The translations under genes were made by a program, and so were the position numbers. Source: a virus. Taken from it: DNA of 64,000 bases. The stretch spans positions 1 through 64,000 of the IMG/VR virus record IMGVR_UViG_3300021178_000001, one strand, 5' to 3'. Shown here in pieces: positions 8,763-16,307 of this stretch (its first letter is position 1; each line of letters starts with the position of its first letter). The notes under the pieces were generated by a model. The model searched no databases, had not been told where the DNA came from, and saw only the letters and a list, made by a program, of their open reading frames with translations.

Positions 8763-9145
8763 TTGATCTTCGCCTTTCCTGGATCGCCGGCGCCCCAGTA
8801 AGGCCTCGGCATGAATTCTTCGGGCTTCATGTCGTCCAGCAGCCACCTGGGCTTCGCCATGACGACGTCTACGTAAGCTTCTAACTTGAGAGCTTCCACG
8901 ACGGCTAGTGCCCACTCACAGCCAGACCCAGACCAAACTACGATGTAGTGTCCCTTGTGGTGGTGGGTCATCAGTGACTCCACGTTGTCGGAGTAGACTT
9001 GGTAAGTAGCTTTTACATCGTTGAAGTCAATTTCTATGACGCCACGAATATTGATGCATTCTGGAATATGCTCTAATTGAGACCAACTCACGAGAGTGTC
9101 GTCTACATCTACACAAACGACTAAGTCACTCTTTAAAATTTGCAC
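8759..9145 (-). CDS. HAD-superfamily phosphatase
   Basis: 128 residues. Motif I is VVCVDVDDTLVSW with the nucleophile Asp and the acid/base Asp two residues on. Motif II is IVVWSGSG (Ser), motif III is the Lys in VVMAKPRW, and the acidic motif IV is probably LDDM. This is a minimal HAD core without a cap, the size of phage-encoded nucleotide or polynucleotide phosphatases. The substrate cannot be read from the sequence. GTG start directly after the upstream TAG. Confidence 0.75.
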   Translation of the reverse strand: MQILKSDLVVCVDVDDTLVSWSQLEHIPECINIRGVIEIDFNDVKATYQVYSDNVESLMTHHHKGHYIVVWSGSGCEWALAVVEALKLEAYVDVVMAKPRWLLDDMKPEEFMPRPYWGAGDPGKAKIK

Positions 9146-9475
9146 CTAAAACCCCCAACCAAATGTAAATTGCCCGCCGTTTGATCTTACCGTAGTATTT
9201 ATCGAAGGCATCGCGCCGTTGTTTTTTATCAACAGCGTTGAAACTTCTCGGTCTTTGATCACTTTCGCCGTAAATAAAGTCACAGCCAGCACTTCGGGCC
9301 CGGTCACAGACACCGCTTTGGATTGAGCTATCTTTGTCGCCTTGTCCTCTACGTTCGCGGTGCTTTGCTTCACGTTGTACTGCAAAGACGCAGCTTCCAC
9401 CGCCTTAATGCAAGCGGCGTGTTGGTTGCCATACAACCCGACGCACGCTTGAGTGATCATGAACTCGATCAGCAT
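9146..9475 (-). CDS. Hypothetical protein
   Basis: 109 residues, no recognised family. The N-terminus (MLIEFMITQACVGLYG) is weakly hydrophobic, the middle is Ala/Lys/Thr-rich, and the C-terminus ends in an aromatic GQFTFGWGF strand. Overlaps the upstream gene by 7 bases. Confidence 0.55.
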   Translation of the reverse strand: MLIEFMITQACVGLYGNQHAACIKAVEAASLQYNVKQSTANVEDKATKIAQSKAVSVTGPEVLAVTLFTAKVIKDREVSTLLIKNNGAMPSINTTVRSNGGQFTFGWGF

Positions 9476-9752
9476 TTGGCTTTCCTCAACTTACTCTTCT
9501 TCAACTTAGCTTCCTCGCGACATGCCTCAAACTTCTTGCCGTGACCTCGGGTTCTCTCTATGACGATCTCAGTCCGACCTCCGTGAGAGTGGAGCTCGTG
9601 TACGGCCCGAACGTTCTCGAACGTAGTGATCGTCATCCACTTTGACAGCCAAGTCATGGCGATGTGCCCGGTGTCGAAGATAACTCCCTCGGCTACGACT
9701 CCGAGACCGGAGTGCCCGTGGACATCTGAGTGTCTGAGTAAGTAAAAAGTTT

Positions 9753-9756
<4 letters not shown>
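9469..9756 (-). CDS. Conserved-type phage hypothetical protein
   Basis: 95 residues. The pattern FYLLRHSDVHGHSGLGVVAE, then F..G...M.W, and VHELHSHGGRTEIV is one I recognise from small phage proteins of unknown function. The multiple conserved His (DVHGHSG, HELHSHGG) could bind metal. The lysine-rich C-terminus (AKLKKSKLRKAKC) may be disordered. ATGA overlap with the upstream gene. Confidence 0.6.
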
Positions 9757-10331
<575 letters not shown>

Positions 10332-10348
10332 TGTTTACTCCTAGATCA

Positions 10349-10377
10349 ATCGTAAATCAAATTAGTAAGTTTGTAAA
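10349..10377 (-). promoter_or_regulatory. Sigma-70 type promoter for the small-gene cluster
   Basis: On the - strand, TTTACA (10372-10377), 17 bases, TACGAT (10349-10354), then TAGGAG and the ATG at 10331. It is one of the few promoters here with a near-consensus -35. Confidence 0.5.
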
Positions 10378-10397
10378 CTGTGTCTTCTCAGACACAG
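10378..10397 (-). terminator. Terminator hairpin after the sigma gene
   Basis: A perfect 8-bp stem CTGTGTCT/AGACACAG with a 4-base loop lies just past the sigma stop and is followed on the - strand by TTTACAAACTT. The -35 of the next promoter directly abuts the stem. Confidence 0.55.
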
Positions 10398-10399
10398 CC

Positions 10400-11791
10400 T
10401 CACGACAGCTCGTCGTCTAACTCGTTCTTTTTCTTCATCTTGTCTAGTCCCTTGTTCTGCACTAAACGAACCCCCATCTTAGTCAAGCCTACAGACTCCG
10501 CTATTTGCTGGAGGGTCATCTCTTCGTGAGGCTCTCCGATGCCGAAACGCAACCGGATGATCTTCTCAGTGCGAGGCGGCAAGGTGCCCAATATTTGACG
10601 GATCTTCTCGCGCAGCAGTTTTTTAGCGGTCAAGTTGAACGGATTCTCGGTGCCGTCCGAAGGCAACACGTCCAGCATCGTCACGCCGGTAGACATCTCG
10701 TCCTCGATCCCGACCTTGTGCACCGCGATTTGATCTAGTCGCTCCAAGACTTCGACCGTAACCTTGGCCTTGACCGCGATCTCTTCTTTCGAGGGAGTTC
10801 GGCCGAGTTCGTTCGTAAGCTTAGTCACGATAGTCGAAAGTTGAGTCTGCAAGAACTCGATGTGAGTCGGGATGCGAACCGTTTTGGACTTGTTCGAGAT
10901 GGCGCGGCGAATGGTCTGGTCGATCCACCAAGTCGCATGGGTGCCGATCTTGGCGCCGCGAGTCGGATCGTGCTTGTTGATGGCTTTAATCAAGCCGATG
11001 TTACCCTCTTGGACCAAGTCGTCGAAGTCGAGTCCCCGGTTCGAGAACTTCTTGGCCCTCGAAATCACCAACCTCAAGTTGCGGCGAATCAGCTCGTCTT
11101 TAAACTTCTTCATCTCGGTTTCGGAGACCGTGATCGACGTGTACAGCTTCTTCACTTCGGCAAAGTTTTCCTTCGAGATGCCAGAGTTCTCTATGACCTT
11201 GAGTGACGCCGCGTGCTCGACGCACTCGTGGACTCGAGCCATCAGGCGCTGTTCCGTCGTCTCGAACTTGCGCACGAAGTAAGTCTTGGCCACGTCGCTG
11301 GTCTTGAGGTTTTCTACGAGTCCCAAGAGGTCCGAGTGAGTCGTCAGCTCAAAGTACCGCAGCAGCTCGACCAGCTTGCGCTCGTAGTCGTTGACGGCGG
11401 AGAACTTCTTCTTGATCTGAGAGACTAGAGCGTGGATGAGAGTGCTGGACAACGACACGGCGGCCAAGTGAGTGTCGATCTCGGACTGGACGAGGTCGTC
11501 TTCCAAGGAGTCGACCAACCGGCTGAAGGAGGACGAGACGGAAGCCACTTCGGTTTTGCTCGACTCGTCGTTCAAGCGCCTCGAAATCTTCACGATGTCC
11601 TCGAGACTCTGAGACTTCAATAGTTCCAAGAGTTCGTTCTTGAAGAACTGCGACGATGCGCACTCGTGCAAGATCTTGTTCTGCCGGGTCTCGATGTTGT
11701 TCAAGAGAACGTCTTCCTCATTTCTGGTGAGTAAGGGAGTCTCGTGGAGCTGCGACAAGTAAAACTTAAGGCTAGAGTCTTGATGGTCCAA
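10400..11791 (-). CDS. Primary-type sigma-70 RNA polymerase sigma factor
   Basis: 463 residues. Region 1.2 (FYLSQLHETPLLTRNEE), a divergent helical insert (about 60-220), region 2 (RRNLRLVISRAKKFSNRG, DDLVQEGNIGLIKAI, HATWWIDQTIRRAI), region 3 (VRIPTHIEFLQTQL, ELGRTPSKEEIAVKA) and region 4 (LPPRTEKIIRLRFGIGE, then a helix-turn-helix TLQQIAESVGLTKMGVRLVQ) are all present. It should direct host RNA polymerase to phage promoters. In E. coli RpoD the 4.2 recognition helix reads TRERIRQIE; here it is TKMGVRLVQ, so the -35-contacting Arg-Glu pair is gone. Start is TTG at 11791, with GGAGG six bases upstream. Divergent from the dUTPase gene. Confidence 0.93.
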   Translation of the reverse strand: MDHQDSSLKFYLSQLHETPLLTRNEEDVLLNNIETRQNKILHECASSQFFKNELLELLKSQSLEDIVKISRRLNDESSKTEVASVSSSFSRLVDSLEDDLVQSEIDTHLAAVSLSSTLIHALVSQIKKKFSAVNDYERKLVELLRYFELTTHSDLLGLVENLKTSDVAKTYFVRKFETTEQRLMARVHECVEHAASLKVIENSGISKENFAEVKKLYTSITVSETEMKKFKDELIRRNLRLVISRAKKFSNRGLDFDDLVQEGNIGLIKAINKHDPTRGAKIGTHATWWIDQTIRRAISNKSKTVRIPTHIEFLQTQLSTIVTKLTNELGRTPSKEEIAVKAKVTVEVLERLDQIAVHKVGIEDEMSTGVTMLDVLPSDGTENPFNLTAKKLLREKIRQILGTLPPRTEKIIRLRFGIGEPHEEMTLQQIAESVGLTKMGVRLVQNKGLDKMKKKNELDDELS

Positions 11792-11888
11792 ATTGGCCTC
11801 CGGCGACGTTGTGAGTACTTATAGATGGTACGTTGGACGTCGAACCGTGCACACGTTAAAATGAGTGTACTTGAAACTTTTATTTAGG

Positions 11889-11894
11889 TACGAT
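11889..11894 (+). promoter_or_regulatory. Probable -10 box of the nucleotide-metabolism operon, leaderless
   Basis: TACGAT ends exactly 6 bases before the dUTPase ATG, and no SD is present between them. It matches consensus at 4 of 6 positions and lacks TGn, so it is weaker than the other leaderless cases. Confidence 0.4.
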
Positions 11895-11900
11895 TGACAG

Positions 11901-12338
11901 ATGAATCCAGAAAACAAGTGTGCTCATCTATATAACCAAGAAGTAGACGTCGACAAGATCACCATCGAAGAGATGTTTAAGATGCAACTGGCGCTCCAAG
12001 ACCACGTTTTGAAGACGAAGGGTCGAGGAATGGACTACCACTCGGCTTCGTTCGAAGAGCGGGTCGCTGACATAACCCGTCAGTGGCGCAACATCAACTG
12101 TGAGATGGCTGAGTTGATCGAGAGGCTCCCGTTCAAGGAGTGGAAAAACTATACTCCTGAACAAAAAGCAGGATTTACTTCCGAGGAACATCGACTTGAG
12201 GTACTGTATGAATACATCGACATTTGGCATTTTATAATGAACATTGGACTAGCACTAGGAGTAAACGGTGAAACATTCAAAAAGCTCTACGCGACTAAAA
12301 ACAAAGAAAATATCGACCGGCAAAACAGAGGGTATTAA
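11901..12338 (+). CDS. All-alpha dimeric dUTPase (possible dUTPase/dCTPase)
   Basis: 145 residues, the usual size of the all-alpha NTP pyrophosphatase dUTPases. Metal-binding helices are visible: NCEMAELIERLPFKEW (E-x3-E) and LEVLYEYIDIWHFIMNIG (E-x2-D plus the family IDxxHF pattern). The ending KNKENIDRQNRGY is the family substrate-contact tail. The reaction is dUTP to dUMP and PPi. In T4 the related gp56 also destroys dCTP, which matters here because a hydroxymethylase-like gene lies downstream. First gene of the operon. Confidence 0.82.
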   Translation: MNPENKCAHLYNQEVDVDKITIEEMFKMQLALQDHVLKTKGRGMDYHSASFEERVADITRQWRNINCEMAELIERLPFKEWKNYTPEQKAGFTSEEHRLEVLYEYIDIWHFIMNIGLALGVNGETFKKLYATKNKENIDRQNRGY

Positions 12339-12348
12339 GACGAAGCCA

Positions 12349-12834
12349 ATGGCTTTGCCGATCTACAACGGCGGAACAGGACGCACGGAATCCACAAATT
12401 TGTGGATTCCTATTCTTTGTATAATGAGTGTTGTAGGTATAGTAATTTTCAGTCTGTTAGTGTCTCATGGAACCCTTTATAGCAGCACTGGGGGAGTTGA
12501 AGTTGGAAACTGCTTCAAGCACGACTACTCCAGCGTGTTGGTTCACATAGACTCGATGCGCGGCGACGGCAACTACTACGTAGACTACACTTACGCAGAT
12601 TCCGGACAAAAAGAAGTGGGTACTAACACTCGCTCCAACACCAACCACACTAGCGACTACGACGAGTTCAACGGATTCAGGTCTGTGAACAAAACTCAAG
12701 TTAACTGCAGCGACTTCTATAGACTCAAGTACGACATTCAGATTAAGAATCTTCAAGACGGTCAAAAATTACTTCAAGGGCACTTAGACGACGCTCGTAC
12801 AGAAATCAACGTTTTGCAGAGGGAACATAAGTGA
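12349..12834 (+). CDS. Single-pass membrane protein with periplasmic domain
   Basis: 161 residues from the ATG at 12349; an open frame extends further upstream inside the dUTPase gene but there it is a shadow. A hydrophobic segment at about residues 20-45 (WIPILCIMSVVGIVIFSLLV) follows a short N-terminus. The rest is polar, with two Cys, several NHT/NKT-type sites and a helical C-terminus. No family recognised. The stop overlaps the next start (GTGA). A perfect 24-bp palindrome lies in its 5' coding part. SD is weak, so the start is uncertain. Confidence 0.55.
   Translation: MALPIYNGGTGRTESTNLWIPILCIMSVVGIVIFSLLVSHGTLYSSTGGVEVGNCFKHDYSSVLVHIDSMRGDGNYYVDYTYADSGQKEVGTNTRSNTNHTSDYDEFNGFRSVNKTQVNCSDFYRLKYDIQIKNLQDGQKLLQGHLDDARTEINVLQREHK
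12387..12410. repeat. Perfect 24-bp palindrome
   Basis: GGAATCCACAAA followed immediately by its reverse complement, inside the 5' end of a coding region. It could be a dimeric-protein binding site or form a perfect hairpin in RNA. No T tract follows, so it is not a terminator. Confidence 0.8.
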
Positions 12835-13388
12835 AGTCTTGGTACGAGATCTACTCCGAGAGGATGAACTCGAGGTACACTCAGCACGTCGCCGACAGAT
12901 ACGCGCCGTTCATTCAGGAGTTGTACGAAGTCAGAGCCACATCGGCGACTGAGATCGGCTGCGGCGCCGGAAACATCACTCGGATCTTGCGCGAGATGAA
13001 GGATTTGCCCGGATTTCATTACGGGTTGATCGATAGTTGTCCCAAGATGCTGAGTTTGGCCGTCGAAAACAACCAAGCTTTAAATTGTGCCTTCATGTGC
13101 GCCGATGTTAGAGAACTAATTCAGAGCGACGTAGACTTGATCCACTCTCACGGGTTGCTCGAACACTTCGACGATTCCGACATAAGACATATCGTGAAGA
13201 TGTGCCGAATGGCGAGTCCGATTCAGATCCACTACGTGCCCGGAATCAAGTACGAGAAGTCTTCTCGGGGTGACGAGCGGCTCATGGACGTAAGCGAGTG
13301 GGCTAACATCTTGCAGGGTTTAGGTAAGTTAACTGTTAAAACCTTCAACGACGGGTACGACTATATTTTAAGACTGGAGACGAGATGA
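12831..13388 (+). CDS. Class I SAM-dependent methyltransferase
   Basis: 185 residues. Motif I is TEIGCGAGNITRIL, motif II YGLIDSCPKML, and a motif IV-like DLIHSHGLLEHF follows. The size and the missing target-recognition domain fit a small-molecule or RNA/protein methyltransferase rather than a sequence-specific DNA methylase. GTG start with GAGGGA upstream, in GTGA overlap with the previous gene; its own stop overlaps the next ATG. Its place between dUTPase and the thymidylate-synthase-fold gene could mean a role in nucleotide modification, but that is inference. Confidence 0.75.
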   Translation: MKSWYEIYSERMNSRYTQHVADRYAPFIQELYEVRATSATEIGCGAGNITRILREMKDLPGFHYGLIDSCPKMLSLAVENNQALNCAFMCADVRELIQSDVDLIHSHGLLEHFDDSDIRHIVKMCRMASPIQIHYVPGIKYEKSSRGDERLMDVSEWANILQGLGKLTVKTFNDGYDYILRLETR

Positions 13389-14170
13389 AAACTTACGAAA
13401 ATATCCATGATGCGTACGTCAACACTTTGGCAGACGTCTACGACAACCCGGACTATGTCGCCGAACCCCGCGGTCAGCGGACACGCGAAAAGCTCAACTA
13501 TCAGTTCTGTGTGACCGATCCAACTGTGGAGCCGATTCGCACCTTCGACTTGAAACGCAACGAAGTGATCAAAGACTATACTGCAAAAGAAATGGCGTTG
13601 TACGACTCGTGCACCGACGACGTCGAGGACTTCGCCGAAGCTTCTAAGTTCTGGCTGCGTTTGCAGAATCCCGACGGCACAGTGAACTCGGCTTATGGCG
13701 CTCTTATTTGGGAGAAGAAATCATACGGCAACCCGAATTTCGAGTTGGATAAAGAGATTAGAGAAGCAGCCGGACAGTATCCTGTAGAAGTTTGGCACGC
13801 AAAACGTACCCCGTGGCAGTGGTGCAAGGAATCTTTGCTCAAGGACAAAGACACTAGACAAGCCGTACTACACTTCAATTTACCAGAGCACGCTTGGGTT
13901 GGGGTGAAAGACTTTACTTGCACAATGTACGGAATTTTCTTAATACGCGATAACAAGATTAATCTAACAATATCAATGCGTTCAAACGATTTGACCCTTG
14001 GATTAGTTTATGATTTGAGCTGGTTTGTAAGTTTAATGTACAAGATGCGGGATGAACTTAAGGAAATGTATCCTGATTTAGGTATTGGAACTTACACACA
14101 TTTTGTGAATTCTCTCCATATTTACGACAGAGACCAAGAAAAGATCCTGAAGATGTTGGGGCGTGTCTGA
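13385..14170 (+). CDS. Thymidylate-synthase-fold enzyme, candidate dCMP hydroxymethylase
   Basis: 261 residues. The C-terminal half aligns by eye with thymidylate synthase: RQAVLHF (phosphate-binding Arg region), VKDFTCTMYG (catalytic Cys in the PCH position), NKINLTISMRSNDLTLG (RSxDxxLG motif) and HIYDRD near the end (HxY substrate motif). At the position of TS Asn177 (GVPFNIA) this protein has Asp (GLVYDLS). T4 dCMP hydroxymethylase has the same Asn-to-Asp change, which selects cytosine. The likely reaction is dCMP to 5-hydroxymethyl-dCMP, but a dUMP enzyme cannot be excluded. SD GGAGACGAG. Confidence 0.78.
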   Translation: MKTYENIHDAYVNTLADVYDNPDYVAEPRGQRTREKLNYQFCVTDPTVEPIRTFDLKRNEVIKDYTAKEMALYDSCTDDVEDFAEASKFWLRLQNPDGTVNSAYGALIWEKKSYGNPNFELDKEIREAAGQYPVEVWHAKRTPWQWCKESLLKDKDTRQAVLHFNLPEHAWVGVKDFTCTMYGIFLIRDNKINLTISMRSNDLTLGLVYDLSWFVSLMYKMRDELKEMYPDLGIGTYTHFVNSLHIYDRDQEKILKMLGRV

Positions 14171-14227
14171 AAAGATACAGTTTGCAATCTCTCTGATTCA
14201 ATTTAAAATAGATTTAAGAGGTGTCTC

Positions 14228-14443
14228 ATGGACTATCAAAAGAAAAATCTTAAGTTTGGTCAGAAAGTAAAGGTCATAAAGACAGCATCCAGTATGGATG
14301 ACCACGAAGGTACCATTAGCGGTTTAGCAATGATTCACATTTTTGACACATACATTGTGACTCTTGCATCGCCAAAAGATCTCGGTACTGGAGTGTTTCA
14401 ATCGTTCATAATGCCTGAAACATGTTTGGAGATTATAGAATGA
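14228..14443 (+). CDS. Small SH3-like hypothetical protein
   Basis: 71 residues. Beta-rich pattern LKFGQKVKVIKTASSMDDHE, GTISG and DTYIVTLASP, like KOW/SH3-type small barrels. No function assigned. SD AGAGG. The stop overlaps the kinase start (ATGA). Confidence 0.55.
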   Translation: MDYQKKNLKFGQKVKVIKTASSMDDHEGTISGLAMIHIFDTYIVTLASPKDLGTGVFQSFIMPETCLEIIE

Positions 14444-14979
14444 GACCATCGACGCAATATTTGGTCGACGGAATAGATCGTTTGGGAAAATCGACTCTCA
14501 TTAAAAACTTGCAAGACGAGCTCGGGTATCATCTAGTAGTTCATTACGACAAACCAAAAAGACTTAAGGTGTACGAACACTTCGGTAGTGAAGCTTTATT
14601 CACTTATCAATATGAAGCGTATAAAACCATGTTCAACATGATCAATTGTGGCTTGCCTGTTATATTCGATCGAGCTCACTTGGGAGAAATGGTTTACGCT
14701 CCGATGTACCGCGGTTACGACGGTGACTATGTTCTAGACATAGAAAAAGAAGTCAACACTCGGGGAACTCGCCTCGTGCTTCTCACTACGTCAGACTTCT
14801 CGTTTCTCAAGGACGACGGTTTGTCCTTTGACTTCTCCAAGAAAGAAGCGGAACAAGCCTTGTTCATTCAAGCATTCCACAAGTCTTCGATCGCTGACAA
14901 ACTCATCGTGGACGTAAGCAACGGAAAAGGTTCGTATAAAACACCCGACCAGATTTTAGCCGAAGTCTTGAGAAAATAG
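14440..14979 (+). CDS. Deoxynucleoside monophosphate kinase-like P-loop enzyme
   Basis: 179 residues. Walker A is DGIDRLGKSTLIKNL, close to thymidylate kinases (GxxGxGKS/T with a preceding Asp). VIFDRAHLGEMVYAPMYRG carries the DR-type catalytic and substrate loop. RLVLLTT is the central strand. It should phosphorylate a dNMP to dNDP. After a hydroxymethylase-like gene the expected substrate could be the modified nucleotide, as for T4 gp1. The start at 14440 is preferred over 14422 because GGAG is correctly spaced and ATGA overlap occurs. Confidence 0.75.
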   Translation: MRPSTQYLVDGIDRLGKSTLIKNLQDELGYHLVVHYDKPKRLKVYEHFGSEALFTYQYEAYKTMFNMINCGLPVIFDRAHLGEMVYAPMYRGYDGDYVLDIEKEVNTRGTRLVLLTTSDFSFLKDDGLSFDFSKKEAEQALFIQAFHKSSIADKLIVDVSNGKGSYKTPDQILAEVLRK

Positions 14980-15002
14980 TGTACGTTAGAGTTTGGTTGA
15001 GC

Positions 15003-15008
15003 TATAAT
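15003..15008 (+). promoter_or_regulatory. -10 box (TATAAT)
   Basis: TATAAT after GGTTGAGC, 41 bases before the next ATG. The leader contains a strong SD, TTAGGAGGG. No -35 seen. Confidence 0.5.
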
Positions 15009-15049
15009 GAATTAAGGTTACGAAACACATCCTTTAGGAGGGATTGAAA

Positions 15050-15361
15050 ATGGAAACAACTACACTTGTAGCAAGTCAAGAAACGAAGTCCAACGGAACG
15101 GGAACAGTTCCACAAACGGAGCAAAAGGACGCAGTTTTTGCTCTCGCACTCAGAGCTTTGGGTTCAAAACACGCGACGGGACAACCACTAAAGTCGCTCG
15201 TGACCAAAGAAGTCCGCAAGGCCATCCGCGTCGGATTGTACGAGGGCATCAAGGACGGCACGATCAAGTACTCGAAGGCCGGAAAGTCCGACGGACAACT
15301 CAAGAAGTACTGTTCTTCTTTGATCAACAACTGGCTCAAGAAAGATCCGCGCTTCAACTAG
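15050..15361 (+). CDS. Hypothetical basic protein
   Basis: 103 residues from ATG at 15050 (AGGAGGG seven bases upstream; the TTG at 15044 is too close). A disordered Thr/Ser/Gln N-terminus of about 25 residues precedes a helical basic domain (VTKEVRKAIRVGLYEGIKDG, KKYCSSLINNWLKKDPRF) that could bind nucleic acid. The family is not recognised. It has its own promoter and one of the best SDs in the window, so it may be strongly expressed. Confidence 0.6.
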   Translation: METTTLVASQETKSNGTGTVPQTEQKDAVFALALRALGSKHATGQPLKSLVTKEVRKAIRVGLYEGIKDGTIKYSKAGKSDGQLKKYCSSLINNWLKKDPRFN

Positions 15362-15367
15362 TATAAT
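15362..15367 (+). promoter_or_regulatory. -10 box, leaderless promoter
   Basis: TATAAT immediately after the previous stop codon, exactly 6 bases before the ATG at 15374. No SD. Confidence 0.55.
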
Positions 15368-15373
15368 TTAACC

Positions 15374-15667
15374 ATGAGCAAGAATCAAACTCAATCCGGT
15401 TTCTCTTACGAAGTCGGCGACAGAGTTCGAATTTGGACCATATTTAAACAGCCCGTTGGGTCGATACAAAAGATAACGGAAGAAGGATCGCTCAAAAAGT
15501 ACGAAGTGTACTACGTCTACCACGACGGAAGGTACTTCACGGACGTCTTTGACTTCGTTGATCTAACTCTAGTGGACCGACTGTACAACTGGGATCGCTG
15601 CACTTGCGGCAGCAATTCCGAGAAGCACTCGGACTACTGTTACAAGAAGACTAAGCTGAGAGGATGA
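15374..15667 (+). CDS. SH3-like protein with CxCG...HSDYC zinc motif
   Basis: 97 residues. The N-terminal part (YEVGDRVRIW, EYHDG-like YHDGRYFTD) is SH3/KOW-like. The C-terminus has CTCGSNSEKHSDYC, a putative zinc site. The same motif starts the 83-residue protein at 25032-25283. Function unknown; such domains often bind nucleic acid or protein. The stop overlaps the next start. Confidence 0.6.
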   Translation: MSKNQTQSGFSYEVGDRVRIWTIFKQPVGSIQKITEEGSLKKYEVYYVYHDGRYFTDVFDFVDLTLVDRLYNWDRCTCGSNSEKHSDYCYKKTKLRG

Positions 15668-15864
15668 AGATGGATACCTTAAAAAGATTGGGTCTAAAAG
15701 TGTTGGCGGCGATTGTTTCCGTGCTGTTCACCTCGTTCGTGACTTCTGTCACGGTCGGAGTGTTGAACCTACATGACTTCCGCTTAGTTGTGGCAGTGAT
15801 TATGGGAGCTCTAATGGTGACCCCATTTTATGAAATTTTGACGAGAGGCGAAGATTTAGAGTAG
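15664..15864 (+). CDS. Small membrane protein with two transmembrane segments
   Basis: 66 residues. Hydrophobic segments at about 11-33 (LKVLAAIVSVLFTSFVTSV) and 40-57 (LVVAVIMGALMVTPFY) join a short loop. The layout resembles small holin-like proteins, but there is no lysis gene next to it. ATGA overlap with the previous gene. Confidence 0.55.
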   Translation: MKMDTLKRLGLKVLAAIVSVLFTSFVTSVTVGVLNLHDFRLVVAVIMGALMVTPFYEILTRGEDLE

Positions 15865-15870
15865 AATTTG

Positions 15871-16148
15871 AGTGTCGCGGCGTTGATAATACTAGGCGGT
15901 CGGTGCGGTTGTACAGCTTCCCGACTTAGTAACAAGTTAATCCGACGCGACACTTAATCCCTGCACCTCTTCGGAGTTGTAGTCGGGAACGGTGATTCGA
16001 TCCGCTGGGGACTTGTTCTCGTTCGAGTCGAGCAATTGCCGTTCCTTACTAGGCACCTGTGCCCTTAACTGGGAATTAAAGTGCCGAAGAGCGCAACCTG
16101 CTCTGTGATTTCTAAGTTCGAACTTAGAGCGCCCAGTGGTTGGGTTGC
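15871..16148 (+). ncRNA. Structured non-coding region, candidate phage ncRNA
   Basis: No convincing gene occupies this stretch, but many helices can be drawn. AGTGTCGCG (15871-15879) pairs with 15946-15954 around an inner arm (15891-15930). GGAACGG (15986-15992) pairs with CCGTTCC (16039-16045). Further hairpins are GGCA-CCTG-TGCC (16052-16063), AGAGC...GCTCT (16088-16104) and the palindrome CTAAGTTCGAACTTAG (16112-16127), which GCAACC/GGTTGC (16093-16148) can enclose. It is not a canonical tRNA, since the acceptor-like helix closes only 46 bases. The strand is assumed from its neighbours. No promoter or terminator is clear. Confidence 0.4.
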
Positions 16149-16161
16149 TGCTAGCTTTTAA

Positions 16162-16281
16162 TTTATTATCAAATACATGAGTGCGCACGCCTAATAATTT
16201 GAATGCCAAGTATTTAAATTTATTGAAACTCAACTTCGTAAATTTATATCAATTTCAAGAGTGTTCGCTCTTAATAATTCG
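16162..16281. repeat. Two imperfect 40-bp direct repeats, 80 bp apart
   Basis: Copies at 16162-16201 and 16243-16281 share the pattern TTTATnATCAA...GAGTG...TAATAATT. The second copy can form AAGAG...CTCTT. AT-rich, and immediately upstream of the leaderless promoter of the neck gene. Confidence 0.5.
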
Positions 16282-16292
16282 ACTTAACTTTC

Positions 16293-16301
16293 TGATACAA
16301 T
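16293..16301 (+). promoter_or_regulatory. Extended -10 promoter, leaderless
   Basis: CTGATACAAT with TACAAT at 16296-16301 and exactly 6 bases to the ATG at 16308. No SD. Confidence 0.6.
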
Positions 16302-16307
16302 TCCTAA

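Noticed and set aside
15986-16045. tRNA-like acceptor helix GGAACGG/CCGTTCC with a TTCGAGT loop
   Set aside because: Only 46 bases are enclosed instead of about 58, and no D arm or anticodon arm with T33 can be drawn, so no tRNA is called.
15937-16233. Reverse-strand open frame of 98 codons in the structured gap
   Set aside because: It needs a TTG start without SD, its base composition changes abruptly in the middle, and the RNA helices explain the sequence better.
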